This document shows, piece after piece, positions 26,998-35,537 of a stretch of 64,000 nt of DNA. The stretch is from the NCBI GenBank assembly GCA_900539845.1, contig UQDP01000002.1:175348-239347 (forward strand), written 5' to 3'. Position 1 is the stretch's first letter; each line of letters begins with the position of its first letter. The notes under the pieces were generated by a model. The model was not told the origin of the DNA and did not search any database. It worked only from the letters and a program-made list of their open reading frames with translations. This DNA comes from an uncultured Oscillospiraceae bacterium (GTDB lineage: Bacteria > Bacillota > Clostridia > Oscillospirales > Acutalibacteraceae). Position numbers and translations under genes: made by a program.

Positions 26998-27486
26998 TCA
27001 GTACATTATCATGCCATTGTTTTCCAGTTCATCGATCAGATCTCCCATAACGTCAACATTATAAGGCGTAATTATGTACGTACTGTTGGCGACCCTTTTG
27101 ATTTGACCGTTGTTTGCATAGGCAACTCCGCTTAAAAAATCAAGAAGCCGGCGGGCAATATCCCTGTTTGTTGATTCCAGATTCAGCACAACCGTTCTTC
27201 TTTCGTTCAGATTATCACCGATTGCCGCTGCTTCTTCAAATCTTTCAGGCTTGACAAGCACTACCTGAAGCTGCGCCGTTGTGTGGATATTAACAACCTT
27301 ATCCGACTCGGCGCGGGTACGGTGTATCTTTTCCGGTTTTTCCTCTTTGGGAACTCTTACGCCCTTGCGCTTTTCCCTTTTCGGAGGAGCCGGCATTGCA
27401 TAGGATGACTTCTCCTCATAAAAATCATCAAATTCATCATCGTCGTCTTCACGGATGATTTCCGTAAACTTATCAAAAAAGCCCAT
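26998..27486 (-). CDS. sepF: Cell division protein SepF
   Basis: A 162-residue FtsZ-binding protein that tethers the Z ring to the membrane. The N-terminal amphipathic segment MGFFDKFTEIIREDDDDEFD is present, a basic linker follows, and the C-terminal core has VVLVKPERFEEAAAIGDNLN, RRTVVLNLESTNRDIARRLL, DFLSGVAYA and STYIITPYNVDVMGDL. It sits between yggS and divIVA, as in many Gram-positives. Confidence 0.96.
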   Translation of the reverse strand: MGFFDKFTEIIREDDDDEFDDFYEEKSSYAMPAPPKREKRKGVRVPKEEKPEKIHRTRAESDKVVNIHTTAQLQVVLVKPERFEEAAAIGDNLNERRTVVLNLESTNRDIARRLLDFLSGVAYANNGQIKRVANSTYIITPYNVDVMGDLIDELENNGMIMY

Positions 27487-27497
27487 ATTGCATCCTC

Positions 27498-28226
27498 CTA
27501 ATTATATTTTCTGGCTCCGAAGATTGCAGAGCCGATTCTGACTATATTTGAACCCTCGGCGATCGCGGCTTCGTAATCGCCGCTCATGCCCATTGAGAGT
27601 ATCTCCATATTTATATTATCTATTTTTTTATCTTTAATGTCAATGAAATATTGCCTTACTGCGGCAAAATAACGTCTGGCCTCATCCTGCGTATCGCATA
27701 TGGGCGGAATCGCCATAAGCCCTTTTATTTTTATTGCCGGCAGTTCGGATATCTGAAACAGCGTTTCCTCCAGTTCCTGCGGCATGATTCCGCTCTTGCT
27801 CTCCTCCTGCCCTATATTCACCTCGGCAAGGCAGTTTGTTACAACGCCTCGCGCGGCCGAGACCCTTGCTATCTCCTTTGCAAGTTTGAACGAGGATACT
27901 GATTCGATCATATCGACCTCGCCGACGATCTGGCGCACCTTATTTGTCTGAAGATGACCTATAAGATGTTTTTCAACGCCGTTAAGCATAAGCTCGTCTT
28001 TTTTCCCGAGAAATTCCTGCACACGGTTTTCACCTATAAGATCCGCCCCCAATTCAAGCGCTCTGTTGATATATGGCGGCTCTACCGTTTTGGTTACGCA
28101 CATAAGGCGCACATCATGTTCATCTCTTCCCGATCTGACGGCGCATTCCTTAACATTTTCAAGAATACGCTTGTAATGATCCTCTACAGCTTTGAGCCGT
28201 TCCTCATCAAGTATATACTTTCCCAT
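27498..28226 (-). CDS. PLP-binding protein YggS/YlmE (PLP homeostasis)
   Basis: A 242-residue alanine-racemase-like TIM barrel that carries pyridoxal phosphate and buffers its level. The PLP lysine lies in LMCVTKTVEPPYINRAL; GENRVQEFLGK, HLIGHLQTNKVR, EVNIGQEESKSG, LSMGMSGDYEAAIAEGS and VRIGSAIFG are family signatures. It overlaps the end of the HlyD-like gene by 20 bases, so the pair is translationally linked. In B. subtilis the homologue is ylmE beside sepF. Confidence 0.95.
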   Translation of the reverse strand: MGKYILDEERLKAVEDHYKRILENVKECAVRSGRDEHDVRLMCVTKTVEPPYINRALELGADLIGENRVQEFLGKKDELMLNGVEKHLIGHLQTNKVRQIVGEVDMIESVSSFKLAKEIARVSAARGVVTNCLAEVNIGQEESKSGIMPQELEETLFQISELPAIKIKGLMAIPPICDTQDEARRYFAAVRQYFIDIKDKKIDNINMEILSMGMSGDYEAAIAEGSNIVRIGSAIFGARKYN

Positions 28227-29466
28227 CGTGAAGATCCTTTCCCTGAATTATAATCTGGTCGTAAAGCTTTATTCCGCCGTCTGAATCAGCGTCATAGCTT
28301 AAGATCACATAGTCGCCGTCCGTATAAAGCACCTCGGCGCTGCGCCATTCGACAACCGATGCAACAAGAGCGTAAACGCCCCGTTCGCCGCCGTTGACAT
28401 GCACCGCGGCTGACGGCATTCTTATTCCCGTGTGGGAAGCAACACGTATTTCTATATCCGCAAGCCGCATAGAAGCCGTATCACTGTTTATATCATCGCA
28501 GGAGAGCACGAGCACCGTCTGCTCCGCTCCCAGTTCCGGCTCGGCGCCCGATATGATTTTACAGTCATAAACACTGTCTGTTCCCGAAACAGCAATATCC
28601 ACGCTGTCTCCGTTTTCAAGCTCCGAAATATCCGCAGCGTTTACGACTGCGCAGAAATACCAGTCAAAGCTTGTGATCAGCTTTCCAATACCGCCCGCCG
28701 CCTGCGCACTTTCAGCCTGTTCTATCCAGGAATTCAGAGTGTCCACGTCAAGCTTGCTGACGGAATCATACTCAAACGCGCCCTCAAGGCCATCCGTATA
28801 AGAGGAAAACACACCTGACGAATCTGCCGTGATACTGCCCGTAGGTCTGCTGATATTCAGAGCGCTCATTTTTTCTTCCGTTTCATTCATAACAGATGAA
28901 AAATCAATATCCTGACCGACCAAGATCTGGCGCCTGGTAAATCTGTCATTCAGCTCCGAGGCATATTCCGCCACATCTTTTGTATTGCCGCGCGCGGCGG
29001 CGCGCACATATTCATTCACATCCTGGAGTATAGTGTCGTCAAGCGACTCCACATCCGTTGCCATCCCGATCGACTGGCTTTCCATATTCGCATAGTATTC
29101 CAGTTCATCCTGCAGCTGAAGATACTGAGAATACTCTGACGCATCCTGCGCAGAAGAAAAAGTTTTGGCGATCTCACCGCCGAGCATTACCTTTTCACAA
29201 TCGCCCACGGAAGCGAGCGTAACAGCGCCGTCTTTCCCAGCTACAACATGTTCGTCGCGCACCACAAGCGCCTTTGCATCGATCGTTTCATAGACGGTTG
29301 ACACCAACGCGGTTTGGGTCTGCAAGCTGACATTGAAAGCGCCGTAAAGCTCAACGGCAATATAGACCGCTATCAACAACACTACAAAGATGATTGCAGT
29401 ATTCTGTTTTTGCTGCGCCGACAGCTTAAGCTTTTTTTTCGTTTTCGCCGGTTTCTCGTTTTCCAT
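28207..29466 (-). CDS. HlyD-like single-span envelope protein in the division cluster
   Basis: A 419-residue protein with a basic cytoplasmic start (PAKTKKKLKLSAQQKQ), one membrane helix (TAIIFVVLLIAVYIAVELYG, residues about 28-47) and a large extracytoplasmic part. It begins with a lipoyl-like half (VSTVYETIDAKALVVRDEHV), a helical stretch (about 100-200), and a closing beta domain (KLYDQIIIQGKDLHDGKVY). The layout matches HlyD-type adaptor proteins seen next to ylmE/sepF in Clostridia. No transporter lies beside it. It overlaps the end of miaA by 41 bases, more than usual, but no later start codon would keep the membrane helix. Function unknown; perhaps linked to division. Confidence 0.7.
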   Translation of the reverse strand: MENEKPAKTKKKLKLSAQQKQNTAIIFVVLLIAVYIAVELYGAFNVSLQTQTALVSTVYETIDAKALVVRDEHVVAGKDGAVTLASVGDCEKVMLGGEIAKTFSSAQDASEYSQYLQLQDELEYYANMESQSIGMATDVESLDDTILQDVNEYVRAAARGNTKDVAEYASELNDRFTRRQILVGQDIDFSSVMNETEEKMSALNISRPTGSITADSSGVFSSYTDGLEGAFEYDSVSKLDVDTLNSWIEQAESAQAAGGIGKLITSFDWYFCAVVNAADISELENGDSVDIAVSGTDSVYDCKIISGAEPELGAEQTVLVLSCDDINSDTASMRLADIEIRVASHTGIRMPSAAVHVNGGERGVYALVASVVEWRSAEVLYTDGDYVILSYDADSDGGIKLYDQIIIQGKDLHDGKVYT

Positions 29467-30385
29467 ATATAAAATCCCTGCTTATTCTGACAGCCTCGGC
29501 AGCGATATCGTGCTCACCGATATCATCGGCATAAAGGCGGACCGCAGAAGAACGCCTTTTAAACCAAGTGATCTGCCGTTTGGCATATCTTCTTGTTTCT
29601 TTTTTTATGTTAAGAACAGCCTGTTCAAGCGTTTGCGCACCGCAGAAATACGGCAGAAGCTCCTTGTGCCCGATTGCCTGTGCAGCGGTTTTTCCGCCGC
29701 TTGCAAGGCACGCCTTCGCCTCATTCACCAACCCGTGCTCCAACATGGAATCCACACGGCGGTTTATGCGTTCATAAAGCTGTTCCCTGTTTTTAAATTC
29801 AATAACAAAGTAAAGCGTTTCGTAAGGCGAACCCTGTTTTAAAGCCTCTTTGTCCGCCTCACTTTTCGTTTTGCCCGTAAGATAGTATATTTCAAGCGCA
29901 CGGGCAACGCGCTTTTTATTATTTTTATGTATTTTTTCCGCTGATTGCGGGTCAATTGCCGAAAGCGCGCCGTAAAGCTCGTCCGCGCTTTTTGCCATAA
30001 GGCGCTCGCGCAGCCGATCGTCATTTTCTGTTTCTATAAAATTCACGTTATCCACAAGGCTGTCAATAAAAAGACCCGTGCCGCCGGCAATGACCGGCGT
30101 TTTCCCCCGTGCGGCAATATCCTTTATGATCTCCTGCGCGGCTTTCCTGAAATCGGATACCGAAAACGGTGTTTCCCTGCCGACACATTCAACCAGATGG
30201 TGGGGCACGCCCTGCATTTCTTCTGCCGTGGGCGCTGCCGTGGCAATGCCCATGCCCTTATACACCTGCATCGAATCGGCGGAAATGACCTCACCGTTGA
30301 CCGCGGCGGCTATCTTGACGGCAAGTGCGGTTTTGCCGCTCGCCGTTGGGCCGGCTACAACAATAAGCTTTGTTTTATCCATCAC
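29426..30385 (-). CDS. miaA: tRNA dimethylallyltransferase
   Basis: Adds an isopentenyl group to A37 of tRNAs reading UNN codons. The 319-residue protein shows the P-loop VAGPTASGKTALAVKIA, the substrate segment DSMQVYKGMGIATAAPT and GVPHHLVE, then GGTGLFIDSL and the late segment TRRYAKRQITWFKRR. It starts by a 4-base ATGA overlap with mutL and overlaps the next gene by 41 bases. MiaB, which acts on the same base, is encoded at the head of this operon. Confidence 0.97.
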   Translation of the reverse strand: MMDKTKLIVVAGPTASGKTALAVKIAAAVNGEVISADSMQVYKGMGIATAAPTAEEMQGVPHHLVECVGRETPFSVSDFRKAAQEIIKDIAARGKTPVIAGGTGLFIDSLVDNVNFIETENDDRLRERLMAKSADELYGALSAIDPQSAEKIHKNNKKRVARALEIYYLTGKTKSEADKEALKQGSPYETLYFVIEFKNREQLYERINRRVDSMLEHGLVNEAKACLASGGKTAAQAIGHKELLPYFCGAQTLEQAVLNIKKETRRYAKRQITWFKRRSSAVRLYADDIGEHDIAAEAVRISRDFIYGKRETGENEKKA

Positions 30386-32328
30386 TGCACCCTGCCGAAC
30401 TGCTTTTCAAGCTCATAGCGGGATATCTTTATCATAACAGGTCTGCCGTGCGGACAGTATCTTATATCCGGCATGGCAAGCAGCCTTTCAACAAACATTT
30501 CCCTTTCGCGCTGCGAAGTGTGATCCCCGCCCTTGACTGCGGCGCGGCATGAGGTGGAGTGAAAAATCCAATCCATTTTTTCCGGCTCAATATCCGTTTT
30601 ATGCTCCAGCAGCTTCTGCGCTATCTCAAGAATCAAATCCTTAACATCGCTGCCGTCCAGCATAGCAGGGGTCTCACGTACAATAACGGAATTGGACCCG
30701 AAATTCTCAACTGAAAATCCGCACTTAGAGATGAGCGCAAGATTCGAGATGACCGCGTCATATTCCTCCGGCGCGAGCGAAACGGCAACGGGAGAGAGCA
30801 GTGCCTGAGAAGCGATACCTGTTTTCTGCGCATCCTGCTTCAGACGCTCAAAATTTATTCTTTCATGAGCCGCATGCTTGTCTATATAATAAAGATCGTT
30901 TTTTATTTCAACGATTATATAAGTATTGAACGCCTCTCCCACAACCTTAAATTCCGCCACAGCGTTTTCTTCTTGAGTAACTGCCGTATTTTCAGGCGGA
31001 AGAACCAGATCGTCAGGCTCGGAGGCTTCGGCTTTTTGGGAAAAATCTATGCTAACAACGGTTGCATATTCATTTTCCTGCACGGTCTCCTGTTCCGAAA
31101 ACACCTTGCCGGAGGATATCTTAAAGTCCTTGGGGTCACCGTAGCTTTCCGCCCTGCGGTGCGTGCTGTAAGAAGACGGGGCAGCAACACTCCATTTCTT
31201 TTGAGGAGCGGTATTCGAAAATCTGAACTGCGACGGCTGCTGAGGCTTTACGCCGAAATCTATTTTCGCCGTCTGCTTTTCCAGATTTTTATACACCCTG
31301 CCGCCGGCGTCGGAATAAAAGCTGCCCTCTTTAACGGAATTCTTCGTTTCTATCGCAGTCTTTACACCGTAATATATTAAATCAAAAACAGGCTTTTCAT
31401 TTACGAATCGTACTTCTGTTTTGGACGGGTGAACGTTCACATCCACAAGTTTTGTATCTATTTCTATATTCAGCACGCAGGCAGGATATCTGCCCGCCAT
31501 TATAACGTTTTTATATGCCTGCTCCAGCGCCGCCATAGCGGTTGCGCTTTTAATGAGCCTGCCGTTTATGAAAAAGAACTGCATAGCGCGGCTCTTTCTT
31601 GATTCGTGCGGTCTGCTCACATAGCCGGAAACGCGCATCGACTCATAGCTGTAATCAACATTGATAAGCGTGTCCGAAAGCTCCGAACCGAAGACCGAGT
31701 AAACAGTACCTTTCAGATCGCCGTTGCCCGAGGTAATCAGCGCCTGTTTTCCGTCTCTTATAAATCTGAACGATATTTCGGGATGGGAAAGAGCGATTCG
31801 GTCTATGACTCCCTGAACGGCATTACCCTCTGTAACGTCTTTTTTCAGGAACTTCATCCTTGCCGGCACATTGAAGAAAATATCCCTGACAACCACAGTC
31901 GTTCCGTCCGGGCAGCCGGCATCCGTCAAACCGATCTCCTCGCCGCCCGCGATCTCATATCTTGTGCCTATCTTTTCATCTGAGGTCTTGGTGAGCAGCT
32001 CAACCTTGGAAACGGCGGCTATTGAAGCCATCGCCTCTCCCCTGAAGCCGAGCGTGCCTATTGCGTTGAGGTCCTCCCCCGTGGCTATCTTTGAAGTGGC
32101 ATGTGATATGAACACCTTTTTAACGTCATCCCTTGCTATACCGCTGCCGTCGTCCGTAATCCGTATGTACGTAGTGCCGCCGTTTTTAATTTCAAGCGTA
32201 ATATGCTTGGCTCCTGCGTCTATTGCATTTTCAAGCATTTCCTTAACAACGCTCATTGGCCTTTCAACCACCTCTCCGGCGGCAATCAGGCTGTATACTT
32301 CTTTGGGAAGAATATTGATCCGGGACAT
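30382..32328 (-). CDS. mutL: DNA mismatch repair protein MutL
   Basis: Links MutS recognition to strand nicking. The 648-residue protein has the GHKL ATPase motifs ENAIDAGAKHI, DDGSGIARDD and TLGFRGEAMASIAAVS. The C-terminal domain keeps an endonuclease motif DKHAAHERINFE, equivalent to DQHA-x2-E-x4-E with Gln replaced by Lys, plus CRAAVKGGD and CPHGRPVMIKI, so it is a nicking-type MutL as expected for a bacterium without MutH. It begins 19 bases after mutS and overlaps miaA. Confidence 0.97.
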   Translation of the reverse strand: MSRINILPKEVYSLIAAGEVVERPMSVVKEMLENAIDAGAKHITLEIKNGGTTYIRITDDGSGIARDDVKKVFISHATSKIATGEDLNAIGTLGFRGEAMASIAAVSKVELLTKTSDEKIGTRYEIAGGEEIGLTDAGCPDGTTVVVRDIFFNVPARMKFLKKDVTEGNAVQGVIDRIALSHPEISFRFIRDGKQALITSGNGDLKGTVYSVFGSELSDTLINVDYSYESMRVSGYVSRPHESRKSRAMQFFFINGRLIKSATAMAALEQAYKNVIMAGRYPACVLNIEIDTKLVDVNVHPSKTEVRFVNEKPVFDLIYYGVKTAIETKNSVKEGSFYSDAGGRVYKNLEKQTAKIDFGVKPQQPSQFRFSNTAPQKKWSVAAPSSYSTHRRAESYGDPKDFKISSGKVFSEQETVQENEYATVVSIDFSQKAEASEPDDLVLPPENTAVTQEENAVAEFKVVGEAFNTYIIVEIKNDLYYIDKHAAHERINFERLKQDAQKTGIASQALLSPVAVSLAPEEYDAVISNLALISKCGFSVENFGSNSVIVRETPAMLDGSDVKDLILEIAQKLLEHKTDIEPEKMDWIFHSTSCRAAVKGGDHTSQREREMFVERLLAMPDIRYCPHGRPVMIKISRYELEKQFGRVQ

Positions 32329-32347
32329 TCATATCACCTCTTTTACG

Positions 32348-34984
32348 TTAAAGTTCCTCTGCTTTTTTCTTCAAATCATAAAGCGTTTGCATCGCCTCAA
32401 TAGGCGTTAACGTGTTCACGTCCGTCGCTTTCAGGATCTCGAGTATCTCATTTTTGCCGTTCGCGGAGAAATTATACTGTATATCCTCCTCTTCCTCCAC
32501 AACAGCGTCCTCTGCCTTGAATTCAATATCTATCTTGTTCTGCTCCAGCTCTTTGAGTATCACCTTTGCACGGCGCACCACTGAATCGGGAACGCCTGCA
32601 AGTTTAGCAACTTCTATGCCGAAGCTTTCATCAGCGCCGCCCTTTACGATCCTGCGCAGGAACGTAATATCATCGCCGCGCTTTTTAACGGCTATTGAGT
32701 AATTCTTAACCCCGTCCAGCAGACCCTCCATGGCAGTCAGCTCGTGATAGTGTGTGGCAAAAAGCGTTTTTGCGCCGAGCGTTTTTTTCTTGCACACATA
32801 TTCAAGCACGGCGCGCGCAATGCTCATGCCGTCAAATGTGGAGGTGCCGCGCCCTATCTCGTCAAGGATGATCAGGCTGTCGGTCGTTGCGTTTTTAAGT
32901 ATGGACGAGACCTCGCTCATTTCCACCATAAATGTGGAACGGCCTGTGGCAAGATCGTCTGACGCACCGACTCTCGTAAATATCGCGTCCACAATTCCGA
33001 TGCTCGCTGAGCGCGCAGGCACGAAAGAACCGATCTGCGCCATCAGCACGATCAGCGCGATCTGGCGCATATATGTTGATTTTCCAGCCATATTCGGACC
33101 TGTAATGATCATACAGCGGTTTTCGTTTTTATCCAGCACGGTATCGTTCGGCACAAATACGGCGCCGTCCATAAGCGCCTCCACAACGGGATGCCTGCCG
33201 TCCTTTATCTCGATGCAGCCACCGCTGTTGATCTGCGGGCAGACATAATTATTTGTAACGGCGACCTCTGCCAAGCCGGCAAGGGTGTCAAGCGCGGCAA
33301 GCGCCTTTGCCGTTTTCTGAATCCTTTGCACCTCAAGCGATATCTTCTCTCTCACCGAGCAGAAAACATCGTATTCCAGCGCCACGGCTCTGTCCTTTGC
33401 ACCGAGTATCCTGCCTTCAAGGTCTTTTAGTTCCTGTGTTATATATCGTTCACAGTTCGCTAAAGTCTGCTTTCTTATGTAAGTATCGGGCACTAGGTCT
33501 TTATATGAGTTTGTGACCTCAATATAATAACCGAACACCCTGTTGTATCCCACTTTCAGCTTGGGAATACCTGTTTCCTCGCGCTGTTTTGCTTCTATTG
33601 AAGCAATCACGCCGGCGCCGTCCTCCATAATATCCTTCAGCTCGTCCAGCTCAGCGCTGTAGCCGCGCTTTATCATTCCGCCCTCTCTAAGCGAAAACGG
33701 CGGTTCGTCAACAATAGCGCTTTCAATCAGTTCACAGACATCGCTGAGCGTGTCGATCGAATGATATATCTCTTTCAGGTACACCGATGAACAGCCAAGG
33801 ATGAGTTCTTTTATCTTTGGCAGACGTTCACAGGTTGCCTGAAGCGATTTAAGCTCCTTGGCATTTGCGGTGGAATAGGCAATGCGTGCCATAAGTCTTT
33901 CAATATCGCTTATCCCCGTGAGCGCCGCTCTTGTTTTATCACGCATTTCGGGGTTATCGGCAAGTTCGCCGACGGCATTCTGCCGCCTTGTGATCTTGGC
34001 GGCGGACATAAGCGGCCTTTCCAGCCAATTTCTGATCATTCTCTTGCCCATTGCCGTTTTTGTTTTATCCAGCACCCATAAAAGCGAATGTTTTTTATCG
34101 CCCGTCATCATAGAGCTTGTCAGTTCCAGATTGCGCCTGGCGTTCATATCGAGCTTCATATACTCGTCGTCTTCAAAATAATCAATATCGGCAGGGGCTT
34201 CGATCTCGTCTTTCCTTTGAACCTCTTTCAGATAATCTATTACCGCTCCGAGCGCGCAGACAACGGGCTTGCTGCTGCCGAGCGAAAGAGATTCAATCTC
34301 TTCTTTTTTGAGTGTTTCCAAAATGACGTTCGTTGCGCCCTCAAAGTCAAACTTTTCATCGTCCAGCAGCTGCGTTTTTGTGTTCAGGCGCTGTTTGATA
34401 AATTTCGCTGCGTCCGTAAAATCAAGCGCCTGTGAATTAACGAGGACTTCCTTCGGCTGATATGAGGAGAGCTGATCTATGATCTGTTCCTCCGCGTCTT
34501 CTCCCTTAACGGCGGTAAGATGGAACTGCGCCGTTGAAACATCGGCAAAGCAAAGTCCCGTAACGCTTTCAAGCCTGCATATACAGCAAAGATAATTGTT
34601 CACAGCGTCATCAAGCATACTTCCCTCAATAACGGTGCCGGGCGTGATGATTCTGACAACATCGCGCTTAACGAGCCCTTTAACGAGTTTCGGATCCTCA
34701 AGCTGTTCGCATATGGCAACCTTATAACCCCTGTTCACAAGCTTTGCGATATAGTTATCCGCGGAATGGAACGGCACGCCGCACATAGGCGCGCGCTCCT
34801 CCTGACCGCAGTCTCTGCCCGTAAGGACAAGATCCAGTTCCTCGGAAGCGATTTTGGCGTCTTCAAAAAACATCTCGTAAAAATCGCCCAGACGAAAGAA
34901 CAGCAGCATATCGGGATATCTGCTTTTTATATCAAAATACTGTTCCATCATAGGGGAAAGCCCGTTTTGCTTTTTTCCCGCCAT
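32348..34984 (-). CDS. mutS: DNA mismatch repair protein MutS
   Basis: Recognises mismatches. The 878-residue protein has the mismatch-reading motif LGDFYEMFFEDA at the N-terminus, the P-loop GPNMAGKSTYMRQIALIV, Walker B LIILDEIGRGTSTFDG and ATHYHELTAME. The start is placed at 34984 because GAGGAGGA sits 5 bases before that ATG; a start 15 bases earlier is less likely. The order ricA-like, mutS, mutL, miaA matches Bacillus relatives. Confidence 0.98.
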   Translation of the reverse strand: MAGKKQNGLSPMMEQYFDIKSRYPDMLLFFRLGDFYEMFFEDAKIASEELDLVLTGRDCGQEERAPMCGVPFHSADNYIAKLVNRGYKVAICEQLEDPKLVKGLVKRDVVRIITPGTVIEGSMLDDAVNNYLCCICRLESVTGLCFADVSTAQFHLTAVKGEDAEEQIIDQLSSYQPKEVLVNSQALDFTDAAKFIKQRLNTKTQLLDDEKFDFEGATNVILETLKKEEIESLSLGSSKPVVCALGAVIDYLKEVQRKDEIEAPADIDYFEDDEYMKLDMNARRNLELTSSMMTGDKKHSLLWVLDKTKTAMGKRMIRNWLERPLMSAAKITRRQNAVGELADNPEMRDKTRAALTGISDIERLMARIAYSTANAKELKSLQATCERLPKIKELILGCSSVYLKEIYHSIDTLSDVCELIESAIVDEPPFSLREGGMIKRGYSAELDELKDIMEDGAGVIASIEAKQREETGIPKLKVGYNRVFGYYIEVTNSYKDLVPDTYIRKQTLANCERYITQELKDLEGRILGAKDRAVALEYDVFCSVREKISLEVQRIQKTAKALAALDTLAGLAEVAVTNNYVCPQINSGGCIEIKDGRHPVVEALMDGAVFVPNDTVLDKNENRCMIITGPNMAGKSTYMRQIALIVLMAQIGSFVPARSASIGIVDAIFTRVGASDDLATGRSTFMVEMSEVSSILKNATTDSLIILDEIGRGTSTFDGMSIARAVLEYVCKKKTLGAKTLFATHYHELTAMEGLLDGVKNYSIAVKKRGDDITFLRRIVKGGADESFGIEVAKLAGVPDSVVRRAKVILKELEQNKIDIEFKAEDAVVEEEEDIQYNFSANGKNEILEILKATDVNTLTPIEAMQTLYDLKKKAEEL

Positions 34985-35041
34985 ATCTGTCCTCCTCATG
35001 CATCACTTACTCTTTTTGTTCGCCGAAATTCTTAATTGGAA

Positions 35042-35461
35042 TTAATGAAATCCGCAGGAACCGCCGCAGGTCGAGCAATCGTGCGTGCAGGACTCATCCG
35101 GCAGTTCGCAGGTCTCTGGGTCTTCGCCGTCAAAGAAAAGACCTATCATTTTGCTGATATACTGCGCCATTTCTTCCATTTGCGCAGCAGCAGCAGAGTA
35201 GACTTCCATATTCTCATTCTGCATGATATCTTCATACTGCTTCTGATAATCGTTCTGAAGCTGTTCGATCCTTTCCTTATCCGCATCGTCTCCCTTGCCG
35301 GTTTCCTGCTGATATTTCAGAGAGATCAGCTGAAGCTCCTGCATTTTATCCTGAAGTTCCTTATCAGCGTCATTTTTTGCCGCTGCATCCTGAAGCGCCT
35401 TAAAGCGAGGATCTTTCTGAATTTCTTTTCCGAGTTCACGGAGTGCATTTTCAAGTGACAT
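35042..35461 (-). CDS. YlbF/YmcA (RicF/RicA)-family protein with cysteine tail
   Basis: A 139-residue helical protein. The core (ALRELGKEIQKDPRFKALQD, DKELQDKMQELQLISLKY and KQYEDIMQNENMEVYSAAAA) matches the Com_YlbF family. In B. subtilis YmcA, YlbF and YaaT form a complex that carries iron-sulfur clusters and governs RNA processing and development. The C-terminal tail here has five cysteines (CELPDESCTHDCSTCGGSCG), well suited to bind a metal or Fe-S cluster. Neighbours are miaB (upstream) and mutS, the same as B. subtilis ymcA. Confidence 0.85.
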   Translation of the reverse strand: MSLENALRELGKEIQKDPRFKALQDAAAKNDADKELQDKMQELQLISLKYQQETGKGDDADKERIEQLQNDYQKQYEDIMQNENMEVYSAAAAQMEEMAQYISKMIGLFFDGEDPETCELPDESCTHDCSTCGGSCGFH

Positions 35462-35537
35462 ATTGTTTTATTCCTTTCAGTAATATATTTTATATTTCAG
35501 ATAAACACGAAACATCTTAATCCGTCTGTTTCTGCAT

